The notes under the pieces: generated by a model
What the model was told of the DNA's origin: nothing
Seen by the model: only the letters and a program-made list of their open reading frames with translations
The model's database searches: none
Made by a program: the position numbers and the translations under genes
Shown: positions 23,159 through 35,008 of the stretch, in pieces
How the letters are laid out: each line of letters opens with the position of its first letter
Position numbering within the stretch: the stretch's first letter is position 1
Origin: Bidens hawaiensis
Lineage: Eukaryota > Streptophyta > Magnoliopsida > Asterales > Asteraceae
Length of the DNA stretch: 64,000 nt
Reading direction: 5' to 3'
NCBI GenBank assembly: GCA_021521415.1
Contig: JAIQDT010014356.1
Location: 62,001-126,000 of the forward strand

Positions 23159-24116
23159 GGGGGTGTTTGGTAGAGGGATTTGATTGGGGAGAAATGGAAT
23201 TAGAAATATTTCTTTTGTTTGTTTTCACTTTTCATTTCTATTTCTCTTTCTATTTCTCTAAAACTAGAGAATTCCATTTCTCTTTAAAACAAAGAGAAAT
23301 CTATTTCTCAGCAGCCTACTCATAGCATGTCACCACCTCGTCTCCGACCACCACCTCGTCTCCGGCCGCCACCTCGTCTCCAAGTCTGCAACCGCCACCT
23401 CGTCTCCAAGTCTGCAACCGCCACCCCGTCTCCGCCGTTCGCAGTGGTGAACACAGAGATGGTAACCGGTTGTAGGTTGCAGGTGGTACAGGTGAACGGA
23501 GATTAGGGTTTCAAGTGGTGGTTCGTGGTAGGTTAGGGTTTTCAGATGGTCGGGTGATTGTGGTCGCAGGTGGGTGACAGTGGTGGTGGAAATCGGCGGT
23601 GGTCGCAGGTGGCTTCTGATTATCATCATCATCATCGCCACCACAACCACCACCACAAAATCTCCAAAGAGGCAGTGATGACGGATCTGAGCCTCCTTTT
23701 TCTATATCTTATGTTCCAAAAATTTGAATCTTTTTAATTTCTTGTGTACTGTGGTTGAAGAAGGGGATTTGGTGGCGGCAGCCGGTGGTGGTGGGCTGTG
23801 GTTGAAGAAAGGGCTGTGGTGGTGGTGCTGGTGGTGTGGGGCTGTGGTGGTGGGGCTGGTGGTGGTGGGGGGCTGTGGTGGTGGGGCTGGTGGTGGTGGG
23901 GGGCTGTGGTGGTGGTGCTGGTGGTGGTGGGGCTGCGGTGGTGAGTGGTGTCAGGTTGGGTGGAGGTGGGGTTGGGTATGGTAGAGTTCTCTGTTTATTT
24001 TCTCGTGTACCAAACAAGAGAAATGATTCTCATTCTCCATACCAATTCTCTTTCTCTACAATTCCATTTCTATTTCTATTTTCTCTCCTTTTCCATTCTC
24101 CATGCCAAACACCCCC
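23159..24116. mobile_element. PIF/Harbinger non-autonomous element nested in the Helitron tip
   Basis: Ends GGGGGTGTTTGG and CCAAACACCCCC, flanked by TTA at 23156-23158 and 24117-24119. The 958-bp interior has sub-terminal AGAGAAAT/ATTTCTCT-rich arms, a CCACCTCGTCTCC repeat (23329-23430) and a GGTGGTGG-rich tract (about 23775-23945). No transposase frame. Open frames across the GGT tract are low complexity. Confidence 0.8.
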
Positions 24117-24765
24117 TTATAATAAAACAAGCTTTTTATGACAGATGTCTTCTTTATAACCAGCCTCCTCTTTTATTTTCACTTCATCTAAATTTGACAC
24201 CTGGCCTCACCACAATTAGGATTTAGACAGTTATGTATTACGGTTTTAGCAATTCTAGATTTACAAGCTTCCTTCCGACAACCTGCAATTGAACGATTAA
24301 ACGGTTAACAAAACGTGAAGGATAATTCTCAGCCTATATTAAATCGTCACCATCGATTGTGCCGAATATCTTCGGTTTTTTGCTTTGCTTATTCGTCGCC
24401 ATCTATTACTGATAATCCATCTCCTGTTAATTTTTCATTTATAGTTCCAAATTCCAATCATAGTCGATATATCTACAGTTTACTTCTGTTGTTGTATGTT
24501 GATTTGGGAACCTAATTTTGTGCAGCCGCGCCACTCATTATCCATCGATATCTTCGCGACATCATTTACAGATAATCAACATCCTCTTAATCTCTCATTT
24601 TTACTTCCAGTTATATATTTATAGTTCATGTTTATGTAAGTTTTTATTACTCATAGATGGTAATCGAGTAATTTTGTAGCACGTTTGTTGTTTATGGCTT
24701 TAGGGACTGTCGAGTCCCCTTTTTCACCCAAACTAAATATACCATGGTTCACTAAAGGTAAGGTA

Positions 24766-24768
<3 letters not shown>

Positions 24769-24822
<54 letters not shown>
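24769..24822. repeat. (TA)n microsatellite
   Basis: About 26 uninterrupted TA units inside the Helitron. Confidence 0.9.
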
Positions 24823-24827
<5 letters not shown>

Positions 24828-25406
24828 GGTTACTAAATTTCGCTTGTTTATGATGAACGACATATATTATAATTGTTATGTATTTTTTTTCTCTTTTCAG
24901 TTTTAACAGAATTTTATCATTTGTACTTATTTATGAATGGAATCATTCACCCCTGCTTTCACCCAGGTACATAATTTACAAATTGTGCAGAAACTTTAGG
25001 GTTTTGTAAACTTAAAAAAGTTGAATTTAGTATTTAGAGGCATTTTAGGTTTTCAGTTTTTAAGGTTTATATGAGTTCTGTTGGGATAGGATGTTATTCG
25101 CATTTGTGTTATTTAATTTACCATTTGATTCATCCCCAGAAGATGTAAAAAGGAAATATTGTAATGTAATATCTTTGTTTTTATGGGGTAAGTCAACCAG
25201 GATTCATATTTTGGTGTTTGCTATTTTCATAATAAGCCATGTATAATACCTCTAATATTCACAACTATATTTCTTATGGAAATGGAAATACATACTCTAT
25301 GTGTACATTAGTTTGTTGTTATGCCAGGTTTGTTTTGTATCTATGTTATTATAGCATGATTAGAGGAAAAAAAATCCAAGTATATATGTTTTTGGTGTGA
25401 TGCAGG

Positions 25407-25565
25407 CTTTATTAGGCTTTATTTGGATTACTTCATGGTTACGTACAAATTTGGATAGCTACATAGGTCACATCCCACTTAAAACCGATCCTCATGATAA
25501 CATTAAGTATGAAGTGCTTTGTAGAGAACATATTTGTACCGAGAGCCATGCAAACATCTTTTCAA
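25407..25565 (+). other. Exon-like segment, possibly captured by the Helitron
   Basis: Bounded by a good acceptor (GTGTGATGCAG) and donor (TTTTCAA|GTAAGTGTC). Only one forward frame stays open, giving a 53-residue stretch containing SYIGHIPLKTDPHDNIKYEV and two Cys. The family was not recognised. Helitrons commonly capture gene pieces, but the source gene cannot be named here. Confidence 0.3.
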
Positions 25566-27789
25566 GTAAGTGTCTGTATTAAATATCGCAACAAGACATT
25601 CCGGTTGAAACACGTTCAAAATATTAAGAATAATTGGTGCATCATTGTTGTGGTAGGAATATATTTTGGATGGATGACTCCTCTTATGCAGGAGGGCTAT
25701 TGAAAATCTATAAAGAAAAGATGCATGGGTGTTAATTAGATATGTGTGACCGGAGTGATCCATTGAGTAAAAAGTTTGTGATTTAAATATTTTTATCCAT
25801 TCTTTAGGAGGTTAGCTAAAATGATTAGTCGTAACTGAGTGTAGGTTTCAGAAATGTTGGGCTGAAGAAGCTCAAACGTCAAATCCCTTTATTTTACGAT
25901 GCCTAAATAATCGTGTTGGAGAAAGGTGACTTAATTACCAGTTTGGCCATGATAAGATTCATAATAAGTTATGCCAGGATTTGATACTTAACGATTGGTT
26001 TTTTGTTATTATCTGCAGATTCTGGTTTGGAGGGTTTTTCAAAGTAATTATTTCATTCTCCTAATTAGAAGTGGCAAAAACGGGTGGGTCAGATGGGCTG
26101 GGTCAAAATTTGTGGGTTGGATTGGCTAAACACTTAAAACTAATATTTTTTTTTTTCCAAAAATCGAATAGTTTGACTGCAAGAATTATATTACTAAGCT
26201 ATAATCTAATTTAGCGAACAAAATGATTAAGAAGGATTTATACACTAAAACTACAATTCCATCGACTTTCAACGAGTTTGACCTCTCTTTTTTTTACCTA
26301 TCTTGATGGATTATCCATTTTACTTTCTTGAGTATAAGCTAAAAAGCATAAACTGAATGTATTCCTAATATATCATTTAGTGATTTGCAATGTAATCAAC
26401 TAAGGCAATATCTAATCTCAGTGACTTGTAGGTGGACAATGATCTTTCTTAGGCAAGTTCCATCTTGAGAATTCATTACTAGCTAAATGATGTATTTTGT
26501 TATTTGACTTTATTCTTGTATGAGGGTATAGTTTTCTTTGCATTTCCCTTTTCTTTTTAGGTTTTGTTATTACTTTATATAGAACTAAACTTATGAAGTT
26601 ACAAGTTGTACATAAATTAAGGACATCTTGTATTAGTATAAACTTTTGCTCTCTATGGGCATCTAAATGATATGCAATTCTTATGGAAATAGACTTAATA
26701 ATTTATTTTATTCAATTTTGCAGATTCAAGGTAAGGAGGGTTCTCTGGTTATGAGTTTTTTGGGTATGTATATCTTAACTTAGTTTCTATGACTTTGATG
26801 AGGAGTCACTACAGTTTGAGTCTCATGACTACATGGCTAAAATTTTTCATTCTCTTTTTCCTTTTTGAAAGGGTTTGAACCTTTTTCATTCATTCATCCA
26901 ATTTAATAACATCTTACTTATTTTTAATAAAGATATATGATGCACTTTCAATTTGTATTTTGTGATAGTTTTCATAAGTAAATAATTCTTAACAATTACT
27001 ATTGCTCTTGTCATTGCAAACACTTGTGTTTTGTAGGTACTAATGCTAATGCTGGTGAAATAATGTCATTAGCAATTCCTCACAAAGTCAACCCCATAGA
27101 CTCAAAACAATGAAGGCAATCTTGGGATTGGTAATGCAATTTTAGACCATTTGAGCATGACATTGCCTATTTCGCGTTAACATGTATTTTCATACATTTA
27201 CTCCTTTATAGTTTATATTCAAGTATATGATCCTAAAGCCTATGCCTTAATTTCTATAACAATTGTAGGTGATGAGAGGATATGGTGTTGAAGAGCCTTA
27301 GGAGAAACTAAAGGAACCTAAATTTAGTTTATAAATGTAAATTATTGGAATATGATGGAGGCAATTAAATGTATACAAAAAGGAGCAATCCAAGTAATCA
27401 ATTTTTAGTAATTTGCAGAGCCAAGCCCGTTTGAGAATGGTTAATATGCAAATGATATTTATAGCTAGACTTTAATATATATGCTTAAAATGAGCATTAA
27501 TGATGATTCGACAATGTAAGCTCACACTTAAAATTGGCTACTACTTTTATGATTTGATTACTAATGAAGCCTGAAAGGTATTACGGATTAATTGCATCAT
27601 GCAGTTATAAATCGCTACTATTTTAAGTCTTAAATGAGTGTTTAAAAGTACATGGATGCTCAAGTAGAATAATATGCAAGTGTAAATGAAACAATGTTTA
27701 ATATAATTTGTATGTACTTATTACAAATTTTTCTTAATTTTAAAATGTTTGGTACCTCGTCCCGTGTAATACACGGGTTATAACCTAGT

Positions 27790-28249
27790 ATCTAATATAT
27801 TTTAGGAAACCTAAATATTATCATGAAAAATAGCTCCAGTTCCCCCGGTTAGACTACCTTTTTAGTAAAAGACCATTATGCCCATACTAAAAAAGGTCAA
27901 AATAAAATAAGAAGGAGCATTTCGGGAAAAGAAATACAAATTAGATATCGTGAATTAGTATTTTGTTTGGCATATCCCGAACATCATAAGCATTATCTTC
28001 GCCACTATAACACTATTAAAAAAATCAAATAATTACTTTTAATTTATATAATTTATATTTTTTCAATGGTAATTTTGGATAATGACGGGTCATTGACCCA
28101 CCCGTTCATTTATTTCTTAAATATCACAGACCGCCTATAAAAGAAAACATGTCATAAATGAGAAAACTCCTTTGCCTAACCCAAAACCCCTATATTTTGT
28201 TGGAGGATAATTTATTTACATTTTTAAGCCATATTTATTTCAGTAATAA
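27790..28249. other. Intergenic DNA between two Helitron ends
   Basis: Nothing recognised. Confidence 0.4.
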
Positions 28250-29100
28250 CTAGCAAAAGTGCCCGCGCGGTGCCGCGGGTTCACGTAAATTATCCCCTCG
28301 TATTGGTTTATGCTGTTTTGTGTGGTGTATAATAGGTTATCAGTGTGAGCGTGATGCCGCAAGTGCATATGATTTGTTAGATTTTTTTGTGTGGGGGTGC
28401 GTACTAAAATATTCACGTATGTATATATAGGATGCATTGTGTTTGTGAAATATTTATTAATAAAGTAGGTTTATGGGTTTTGTGATTTTTAATTGAATGT
28501 GTGTTAATTTGTGAGTAGTTAGAATTGAAATCTAATCAGGCATGAAAGCAATGCTCAAATTGAAGCCATAAAGTTGTCTGTCAACGAATGGTAAAAATGG
28601 TAAAGTTGTGGGCATACGTGATTTGGTTGTGCACATGCATAATGGCATATGCATATATTGGGTAGATGGTGTTATAAAGTGACTGATACTTAACTTACAG
28701 AAACAAAAGGTTTTTATTTATGGCATTAAAAACTGACAAGTAGGAATGCGACAGGAATTAAGAAAACCATAAGGCAGACATACTTAAATAGCGGGAGAGA
28801 CAGGGGTCTCAGTGAAGACCGCCCTTTTTTTGTTGGTAAACCGGTTCATGCGATAGACACATCCCAACGGTTTGGTGGGGACACAAATCTGATATACTAT
28901 TGTTGTGCCGGCCATAGCGAACAGTTTTTCGTTTGTAATGTAATGGGTAATGGGATCCACCAGTGCAAGGATATTGGTGGGATTGCGGGAGTTGTGAGGA
29001 TCCACCGGTGAACATGAAGATTCACTTATCTCGAAGCAGAGACCATAGGTTGTATGATATGTTGCGGGTTCCATGAGTTAGGAGCATGTGTAGCGAGTTT
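28250..29100 (-). mobile_element. Helitron 3' end, minus strand (other end unknown)
   Basis: On the minus strand a GC-rich hairpin CCCGCGGCACCGCGCGGGC (28261-28279) is followed by ACTTTTG and CTAG|T at 28253-28250. This is a classic Helitron terminus. The 5' end was not found; 29100 is a nominal limit. A 96-codon minus frame at 28784-29074 was not recognised. Confidence 0.5.
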
Positions 29101-29921
29101 TCAATGTTTCCCAAATGGGTACCAAAGCAAAACGTTCAATGTATGTGCCAAGCGTCATAACACAATGTTAAACGAAAAGTATGTTAGTTTTAAAATGTCA
29201 ACGGGATTACGATCTGAATCGTTAGAGTGATAAAAAAAGACTAAAAAGAAGATAAATATTGTTTAAAAGAAAATAAAAGAAAACTAAGGATGTGGTTTGA
29301 AATCGGTAACATAAATTATTGTTTAAAAATAAAAAATATTTAAGTTCCGGGATGTATGATAAGTTTATTGAAATTAAGGGGTAGAAAGCCTAGTTCAGGG
29401 ATGTATGATAACGTAAGTTGGTTAAAAAACGAAAATAAAAAACAAATGAAAACTTAGTTTATATTTTACTAATACGATATATAAATACAACTAATATGCG
29501 CAGTAGTGTATTACATGTCAACTCATTCCTAGTTTTAAACATTTTATTCCGTCCACCCCAAAATAGGCGTAGTAGTGTCTATCGAGCGTATCAGTGTAAG
29601 TCTAATACGTTAATTCCAACAATTTATTGGCCCCTACGTCAACTATATATGATTTAGTCGGTATGAGGCTGACAGTTTCATTATATAAGTACACAAATTT
29701 GGTATATGGAAAGAAATCAAAAATCTCTAAATGACCAAATCACTCTAGTAGGAAACCCGTGAGATGCTGTAACATGGACAATTTACATCGCATTACTCCT
29801 TGTTAGTGCAAGCCTTCTGGACTCGATCAACACCCAAAAACCGAACACAAATTGCCTCTCATTTGTCATTGTTTCCGATGTACTCGCGCATTCAATTGGA
29901 TATCCTTCATGAAGAATATAA
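29101..29921. other. Intergenic DNA
   Basis: No gene or element end recognised. Confidence 0.4.
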
Positions 29922-29931
29922 TAAATTTGTA

Positions 29932-30526
29932 GGGTCAAGTTATTATACAAAGGCGGACTAAAATGAGAACGTTTAAAAGGATTTATAGAAAAAAAAACCC
30001 TCTAAAAAATAATGAAAATTAATAAAAAAAAAATCATAACTAAAATTTTAATAAGAAAACGAAAAATGTAAAAATGCAAAAATGTTCCACCGTCTTCCTC
30101 GTTCTAAAAAAACCTTGAAAAAGACACAATGTTGAGGGAAAAAGATTATTGTGTCTTTTTGTTTATCATTATGTTTTGTGTTTATTTTCGTCATTGATTG
30201 TGTCTTTTCTTGATATTGTGTTATATTACTCAACATTGTGTTATATTTAGTCTAGCGTTGTATTATATTTTGCAATTTATTGTGTCTTTTTTTGTTTATG
30301 ATTGTGTTGTTTGTTCATTTTAGGCATTGTGTCTTTTTTTCTCGGCATTGTGTCTTTTCGCCATTTTTTGTGAACGAGAATGACGGGGGGAAACAGTTTG
30401 GTTTTAAATTTTTTTCGTTTTTTATTTATATGTATTGAGTTATGATTTTTTATGGGTTTTTTTTGTGTGAACACAAACCTTTCTCACACTTTTTATGTTT
30501 ATCTCCCTTTGTATTTTAACTTACCC
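29932..30526. mobile_element. Second member of the minisatellite-bearing long-TIR family
   Basis: Perfect 10-bp target duplication TAAATTTGTA at 29922-29931 and 30527-30536. Ends GGGTCAAGTTATTATACAAAGG and, inverted, GGGTAAGTTAAAATACAAAGG, close to those of the 21546-23099 element. The interior again holds diverged CATTGTGTCTTTT units (30125-30360). It is 595 bp with no coding sequence. Confidence 0.8.
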
Positions 30527-30536
30527 TAAATTTGTA

Positions 30537-31061
30537 TACTTATAACTCTTTAGGACATAAACTTGAGATTCATCATTCAGTCATCTACAAATTCTCAATA
30601 AAATAAAATATTAAACATAGCTCGTTATCGTAATATTATTAGGGGATGTACAAATTCTCAATAAAATAAAATATTGAACTTACCTTTATAATCAATAACG
30701 TGGGTGTGATGTACCATCTTTATAACTTATGCATCAAAACACATTGTCAATGAATAAATAATATCATACTATTGAATCATAAGGTAAGAAACTATAAACA
30801 TCTAACTCTATAACGGTTTATAACTAATTAATCACAATGAGATATTGCGAAAATGGATTTTAATAAGCTTCTAGCTAATGTGTTGTAACATTTGATGGGT
30901 CAACCCCGTTTGACTTGTAATATTCTTTATCGGCACCTGATATGTGCTCGGGAAACATTTTCCACTCTTTGACATCTGTGTGTCACCCCGTCACAAGGCA
31001 GTTACTTGTTTTCTCCTTTATCCTACAAATGAAACAATTACAGGTAAGCGCATATTAATAC
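30537..31061. other. Intergenic DNA
   Basis: Nothing recognised except a directly repeated ACAAATTCTCAATAAAATAAAATATT (30587 and 30650). Confidence 0.4.
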
Positions 31062-31064
31062 TAA

Positions 31065-31288
31065 GACCATCCGTGGTTGCAACACGTTGTGGCTTTTTGA
31101 TTTTTTTTTCTTCTTTTTTTTTGTCATTTTAATTTTGTTTTCTTAAGTTTTATCAATAAAAATAAAAATACAAAATGCCCCCTCCAAGCATTTTGACTAC
31201 ACCCTCTTTTTTCAGAAAGCCAAAACTCTGACTGGGCACCACATGACGCAAAATGCCTAAGGATAGGGCTTTTTAACTACACATGGTC
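31065..31288. mobile_element. PIF/Harbinger-type MITE
   Basis: Starts GACCATCCGTGGTTG, ends AACTACACATGGTC, flanked by TAA at 31062-31064 and 31289-31291. 224 bp. Confidence 0.6.
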
Positions 31289-31739
31289 TAAGAACCATAA
31301 TACTTCACAGGGGCAAAACTAAAATTTTTTAATTTTACTTGATTCCCGAGTTAAGGTAGACCTTGATGAACTATCTATTGTGCATCAACAACTCCAAACT
31401 TTTCATGTGCATGTCATGTCACAAAAAATTAAATAAACTATGAGTGTAGAACCAATTAACTTTACTTTTATTTTTTTCATATAATGGCGACTTTATATTA
31501 TACGATAGGTAGTTAATATCAACACCTATTTGGAGAGAAAACTCAATACCATACCCCATTCATGAACCAAGTCATTCTACATTACAATTGTTGGTTAAAA
31601 ATAAAATTTGAAGAAAGGAGTATCAAAAATCACATTTTGACATTTTTGACCATTCTAATTATACCCATAACTGGATTAAAATAATAAAACTAAATTAAAA
31701 GGAAATTGAATCAGAAACAACAGAAAAAAAACATAATCC

Positions 31740-32220
31740 TTAACCAGTGGTGTAATCGCTTCGAGCAATATAAAACTTGTTGTCGCTTCTAAATCTGCCT
31801 TCGTGCATTAACTCCTGGATTTCGTCCTTGACTCTGTAACCGTTTCACTACCTCTATCATTATGAATAAACATCAAATGCAATATACGATTAAGAAATTA
31901 AATCAGTAAAATAAAGACCAAAGCCATTCAATTAATAAAGACAACCGAAATAAACCCGTAAGAACCTTATTGAGAGGATGCAAATAAGGAGGAATGATTA
32001 AAGAGAGAAAGAAAACTATGATTTGGAATGAGAAGCTGAGGTCTTAAAGAAGACATCAACTGAAATGGATTTGGTAACGAATTGAATTTCCAATTGTTGT
32101 CAGGGTCCCTTTTTCCTATTGCATTTAATTGAATAAAAGATATGTTTGCCCTCCACCCTTTGCGTTTAAATGAGTTTAGGCCCAAAATAATAATAATAAT
32201 TATAATAATAATATACATAT
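31740..32220 (-). other. Possible exon fragments of an unrecognised gene
   Basis: On the minus strand, an ATG at about 32062 opens 29 codons (MSSLRPQLLIPNHSFLSLF...) that look like an organelle transit peptide and stop just before a donor-like AAG|GTTCTT. Further down, after GTTACAG, a second open piece (VKDEIQELMHEGRF...ARSDYTTG) ends in TAA near 31747. The stop before the donor makes a working gene doubtful. Family not recognised. Confidence 0.25.
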
Positions 32221-32647
32221 AGATATTTGGGTATTTTAGTTATCTATATTAAATAATAATTATTATTATTATTATCATTATCATCATCATTAAAAATGCA
32301 TTACTTGTGCTTTATTAGATGTACTTATTGTAGTTATTAAATAATTATTATTATTGGCCAAAATTTAACAAACCTTTTGTATGCAAAAGATGGAAAAGTA
32401 CTTTCACAAAAACTAAAGCTCCGTCAAATTGTATCAAAATCTTTGAGAACGGATCAAGACAAACTTTGAGAACGGATAAAGACATTGGAAAATTACTTTT
32501 TCTACCCAATTATGAAATGTCATTTCTATCATTGTCCTTTAATTGTGAAATTACTATATTTGTACATCACTCCTCCTTAATAATATAATAATATAGATTA
32601 GTAAAGTATATTAAGATAAAAAGTTATCTGTTACTTATCTCATCATC

Positions 32648-32915
32648 TTGTTGACCGGTCAAAGTTCAGTTCAGACTAATGTGATATCAAAGGCCGCATC
32701 ACGTGCATTTAGGCTTGGTTCTAAGCCAAGTTTTGTTCTTGGTGATTCAATGCATCCTTCTGTTAAATGGGCAGAGGAAGATGCTGGAGTTGATCAAGAC
32801 GAACTTACTAAAGTGTTAATTTATCTCATTTTGTTAACTTGCATTGTTTGTTGTACACATATTTATACTTTCATTTTTGTATTTCCAAGTAAAAATAGCA
32901 TTCATGAATTATGAA
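32648..32915 (+). other. Open segment of unknown identity
   Basis: An 88-codon frame. Its first half (AASRAFRLGSKPSFVLGD, HPSVKWAEEDAGVDQDE) has protein-like composition; its second half is hydrophobic and AT-rich, like intron translation after a possible donor at 32812. Probably a stray exon. I do not recognise it. Confidence 0.25.
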
Positions 32916-33121
32916 ATGTCATTTTTATCCTTGTCATGCAATTATGAAATGATATAAGTAAAAGGATAAAAAAGTAATTTCATAAATCATGAATTATGAA
33001 ATGTCATTTTTGTCTTTGGCATGCAATTATGAAATGACATTTGTATCCACCACTCTTCCTTTATATATAAATAGATAATAATAATAATAATTATTATTAT
33101 TATTATTTGTTATTATTATTA

Positions 33122-33653
33122 GGAAAATTGGAAATAAATAATCCCAACTTTTGTGTATTGGCCGATAATAATCTCAACTTTAAAAATCTCTATCAATGGT
33201 CCCAACTTTCAACTATTTTTGTCTCAATGGAACCATATTAAAATCATTTAATGTCGTTAAGTTTTTTTTCTGACTTTCAAAATGATGTTTTAGGGATTTT
33301 GATAGACATAGCGATACGAGTCGACCGACGTAAAACTTATCTCGAAATGGTGATCCAAGCGACGAAACAATGTTTCAATTCGGGTGTTTGGATTTCCAAT
33401 TAACAAAAAACAAGTTATTTAGATCACCGTTTCGAGGTTAGTTTTACATCAGTCGAATCGTATCGTTCTTCCGATCAAAAGCTCTAAAACGTCGGTTTGA
33501 AACTCGGAAAAAAAACTTAACGACGTTAAGTGTTTTTAACGAAGGTCCATTGAGACAAATAGTTGAAAGTTGGGACCGATGGTAGTGATTTCTAAAGTTG
33601 TGATTATTATCAGCTAATACACAAAAGTTGAGATTATTTATTTTCAATTTACC
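33122..33653. mobile_element. Foldback / long-TIR MITE
   Basis: The two halves are inverted copies. Left: GGAAAATTGGAAATAAATAA, CCCAACTTTTGTGTATTGGC and TCCCAACTTTCAACTATTT, all recurring inverted in the right arm. Arms are about 250 bp and meet near 33400. The flanks are TTATTATTA-type repeats that do not give a clean target duplication. Open frames inside are incidental. Confidence 0.6.
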
Positions 33654-33664
33654 TTATATTATTA

Positions 33665-34560
33665 CTAGCTTTAGAAACCCGTGTATTACACGAGATAAAT
33701 TAATGTATATTTACAATGAATAATTTAATACAAATAAAAAAATTAAGTCTCTTTATATATAATTATTATATATATTAATCTTTTTTATATTAAGTATGTT
33801 TAGAATATAATCTATGGCATTAATAATTTAATCAATGGAGATTGACTAATAATACGGTATGCTGAATTTATAATCAATACTATATTTAGAACCAATATTT
33901 TTTTTCCTTTGCATCAATAGAAGAGAAGTGATTTTAGAGATAATTTGATAGTTAGAATTAACCTCAGAATGCATGTATTTAGAATTATTTTCTTTTATTA
34001 GTTAGGTAGATTATTATTATTATTATTCATTATGACTTTTTTATTATGCATAGGAGTATACAACATCAAATACAAATGTGATGAGACAACTGCGTATATG
34101 AGAAGGATACAAGAAGTATACAATAATCTATTTTAGAGGTTTAATGGTAAATGATTCAAATCATGCAATATGCAAATATAGATAGTGTTAAGAGAAAATA
34201 AAAAAATGATTTTATGATTGATATGACAAGAATGTTTCTTTCTCATGAATTAAACAAAATACTGAAACGATACACGATATTTCTTAGTCGTGAAATAAGT
34301 CATTTAAATAAATAAATTTTATTTTTATCATTTATATGAAAAATCGTCTGAGTTTTAGTCCTTTATAATAACATCCATTCAAACTCCTAGTAAAATGACA
34401 CCCATATACTCCGATGTAATTTTCATAAAAAGAATTAAAACCAAAAGCTCATACTTTAATTATAATTATTAATAATATAAAGGACTAATTTGTAATATAA
34501 TCTAAAAATACGATATATTTTAAAGTAAAAATTTAATTTGCTTAAAACTGTTAATAAGTT
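33665..34560 (-). mobile_element. Helitron 3' end, minus strand (other end unknown)
   Basis: On the minus strand, hairpin CTCGTGTAATACACGGG (33678-33694), spacer, CTAG|T at 33668-33665. It belongs to the same family as the 27788 end. The 5' end was not found; the right limit is nominal. The sequence to 34560 is AT-rich with no gene. Confidence 0.45.
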
Positions 34561-34569
34561 TGAGCTCAA

Positions 34570-34790
34570 ATGATATTAGAGGGAAAAATGATATTAGAGG
34601 GAAGTGAAGATTTACGCCGGAGGCCGAAAGGTTTAAAGTCCGAATCCGATCTCAACAAGGTTTTTATCACAAAGTCTTTTCGGCAGACAAGTTTTTCTCA
34701 AATATTACGTATGAGATCGTATTTTACCATTGAATTACCCGGTAGCCGGAAATTTATTCATTGGCTTGTTAAAGAAAAAAATAAATAAAA
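34570..34790. mobile_element. SINE-like sequence
   Basis: Contains a doubled ATGATATTAGAGGGAA motif, GGTTTAAAGTCCGAATCC (B-box-like) and, inverted, GGTAATTCAATGGTAAAA (A-box-like), followed by an A-rich tail AAAGAAAAAAATAAATAAA. The order of the boxes is not canonical, so the assignment is weak. Confidence 0.3.
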
Positions 34791-35008
34791 ATTAAGCCTC
34801 AAAGAGTCAAGATCCATAAAAACAAAAGTAACGAGATTCGCATGTGAAGACTAAGATTCAACGTAGGAACTTGAAGCAATCTCTTGTCTCTTTAAAACCA
34901 TCCCACAATTCAGACTCTGCAAATGACTTCTTCCATTTACATTAACATACAACCCAAATCCCAAATTACATTATATCCCCATAATAAAACCATTAATTTC
35001 CAAATCAA

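Larger units (their letters stand above)
23149..27788 (+). mobile_element. Helitron, about 3.7 kb plus a nested MITE
   Basis: The 3' end is a perfect hairpin CCCGTGTAATACACGGG (27761-27777), spacer TTATAAC and CTAG|T (27788). The 5' end is A|TCTACTA-TTATAATAAAACAAGC, seen when the Harbinger MITE (23159-24116) is ignored. No Rep or helicase frame is present, so it is non-autonomous. Exon-like pieces with good splice sites suggest captured host sequence. The 5' end is inferred from sequence type; the 3' end is clear. Confidence 0.65.

Noticed and set aside
23724..24017. Gly/Trp- or Pro/Thr-rich frames
   Set aside because: Low-complexity translation of a GGT-rich tract inside a Harbinger MITE.
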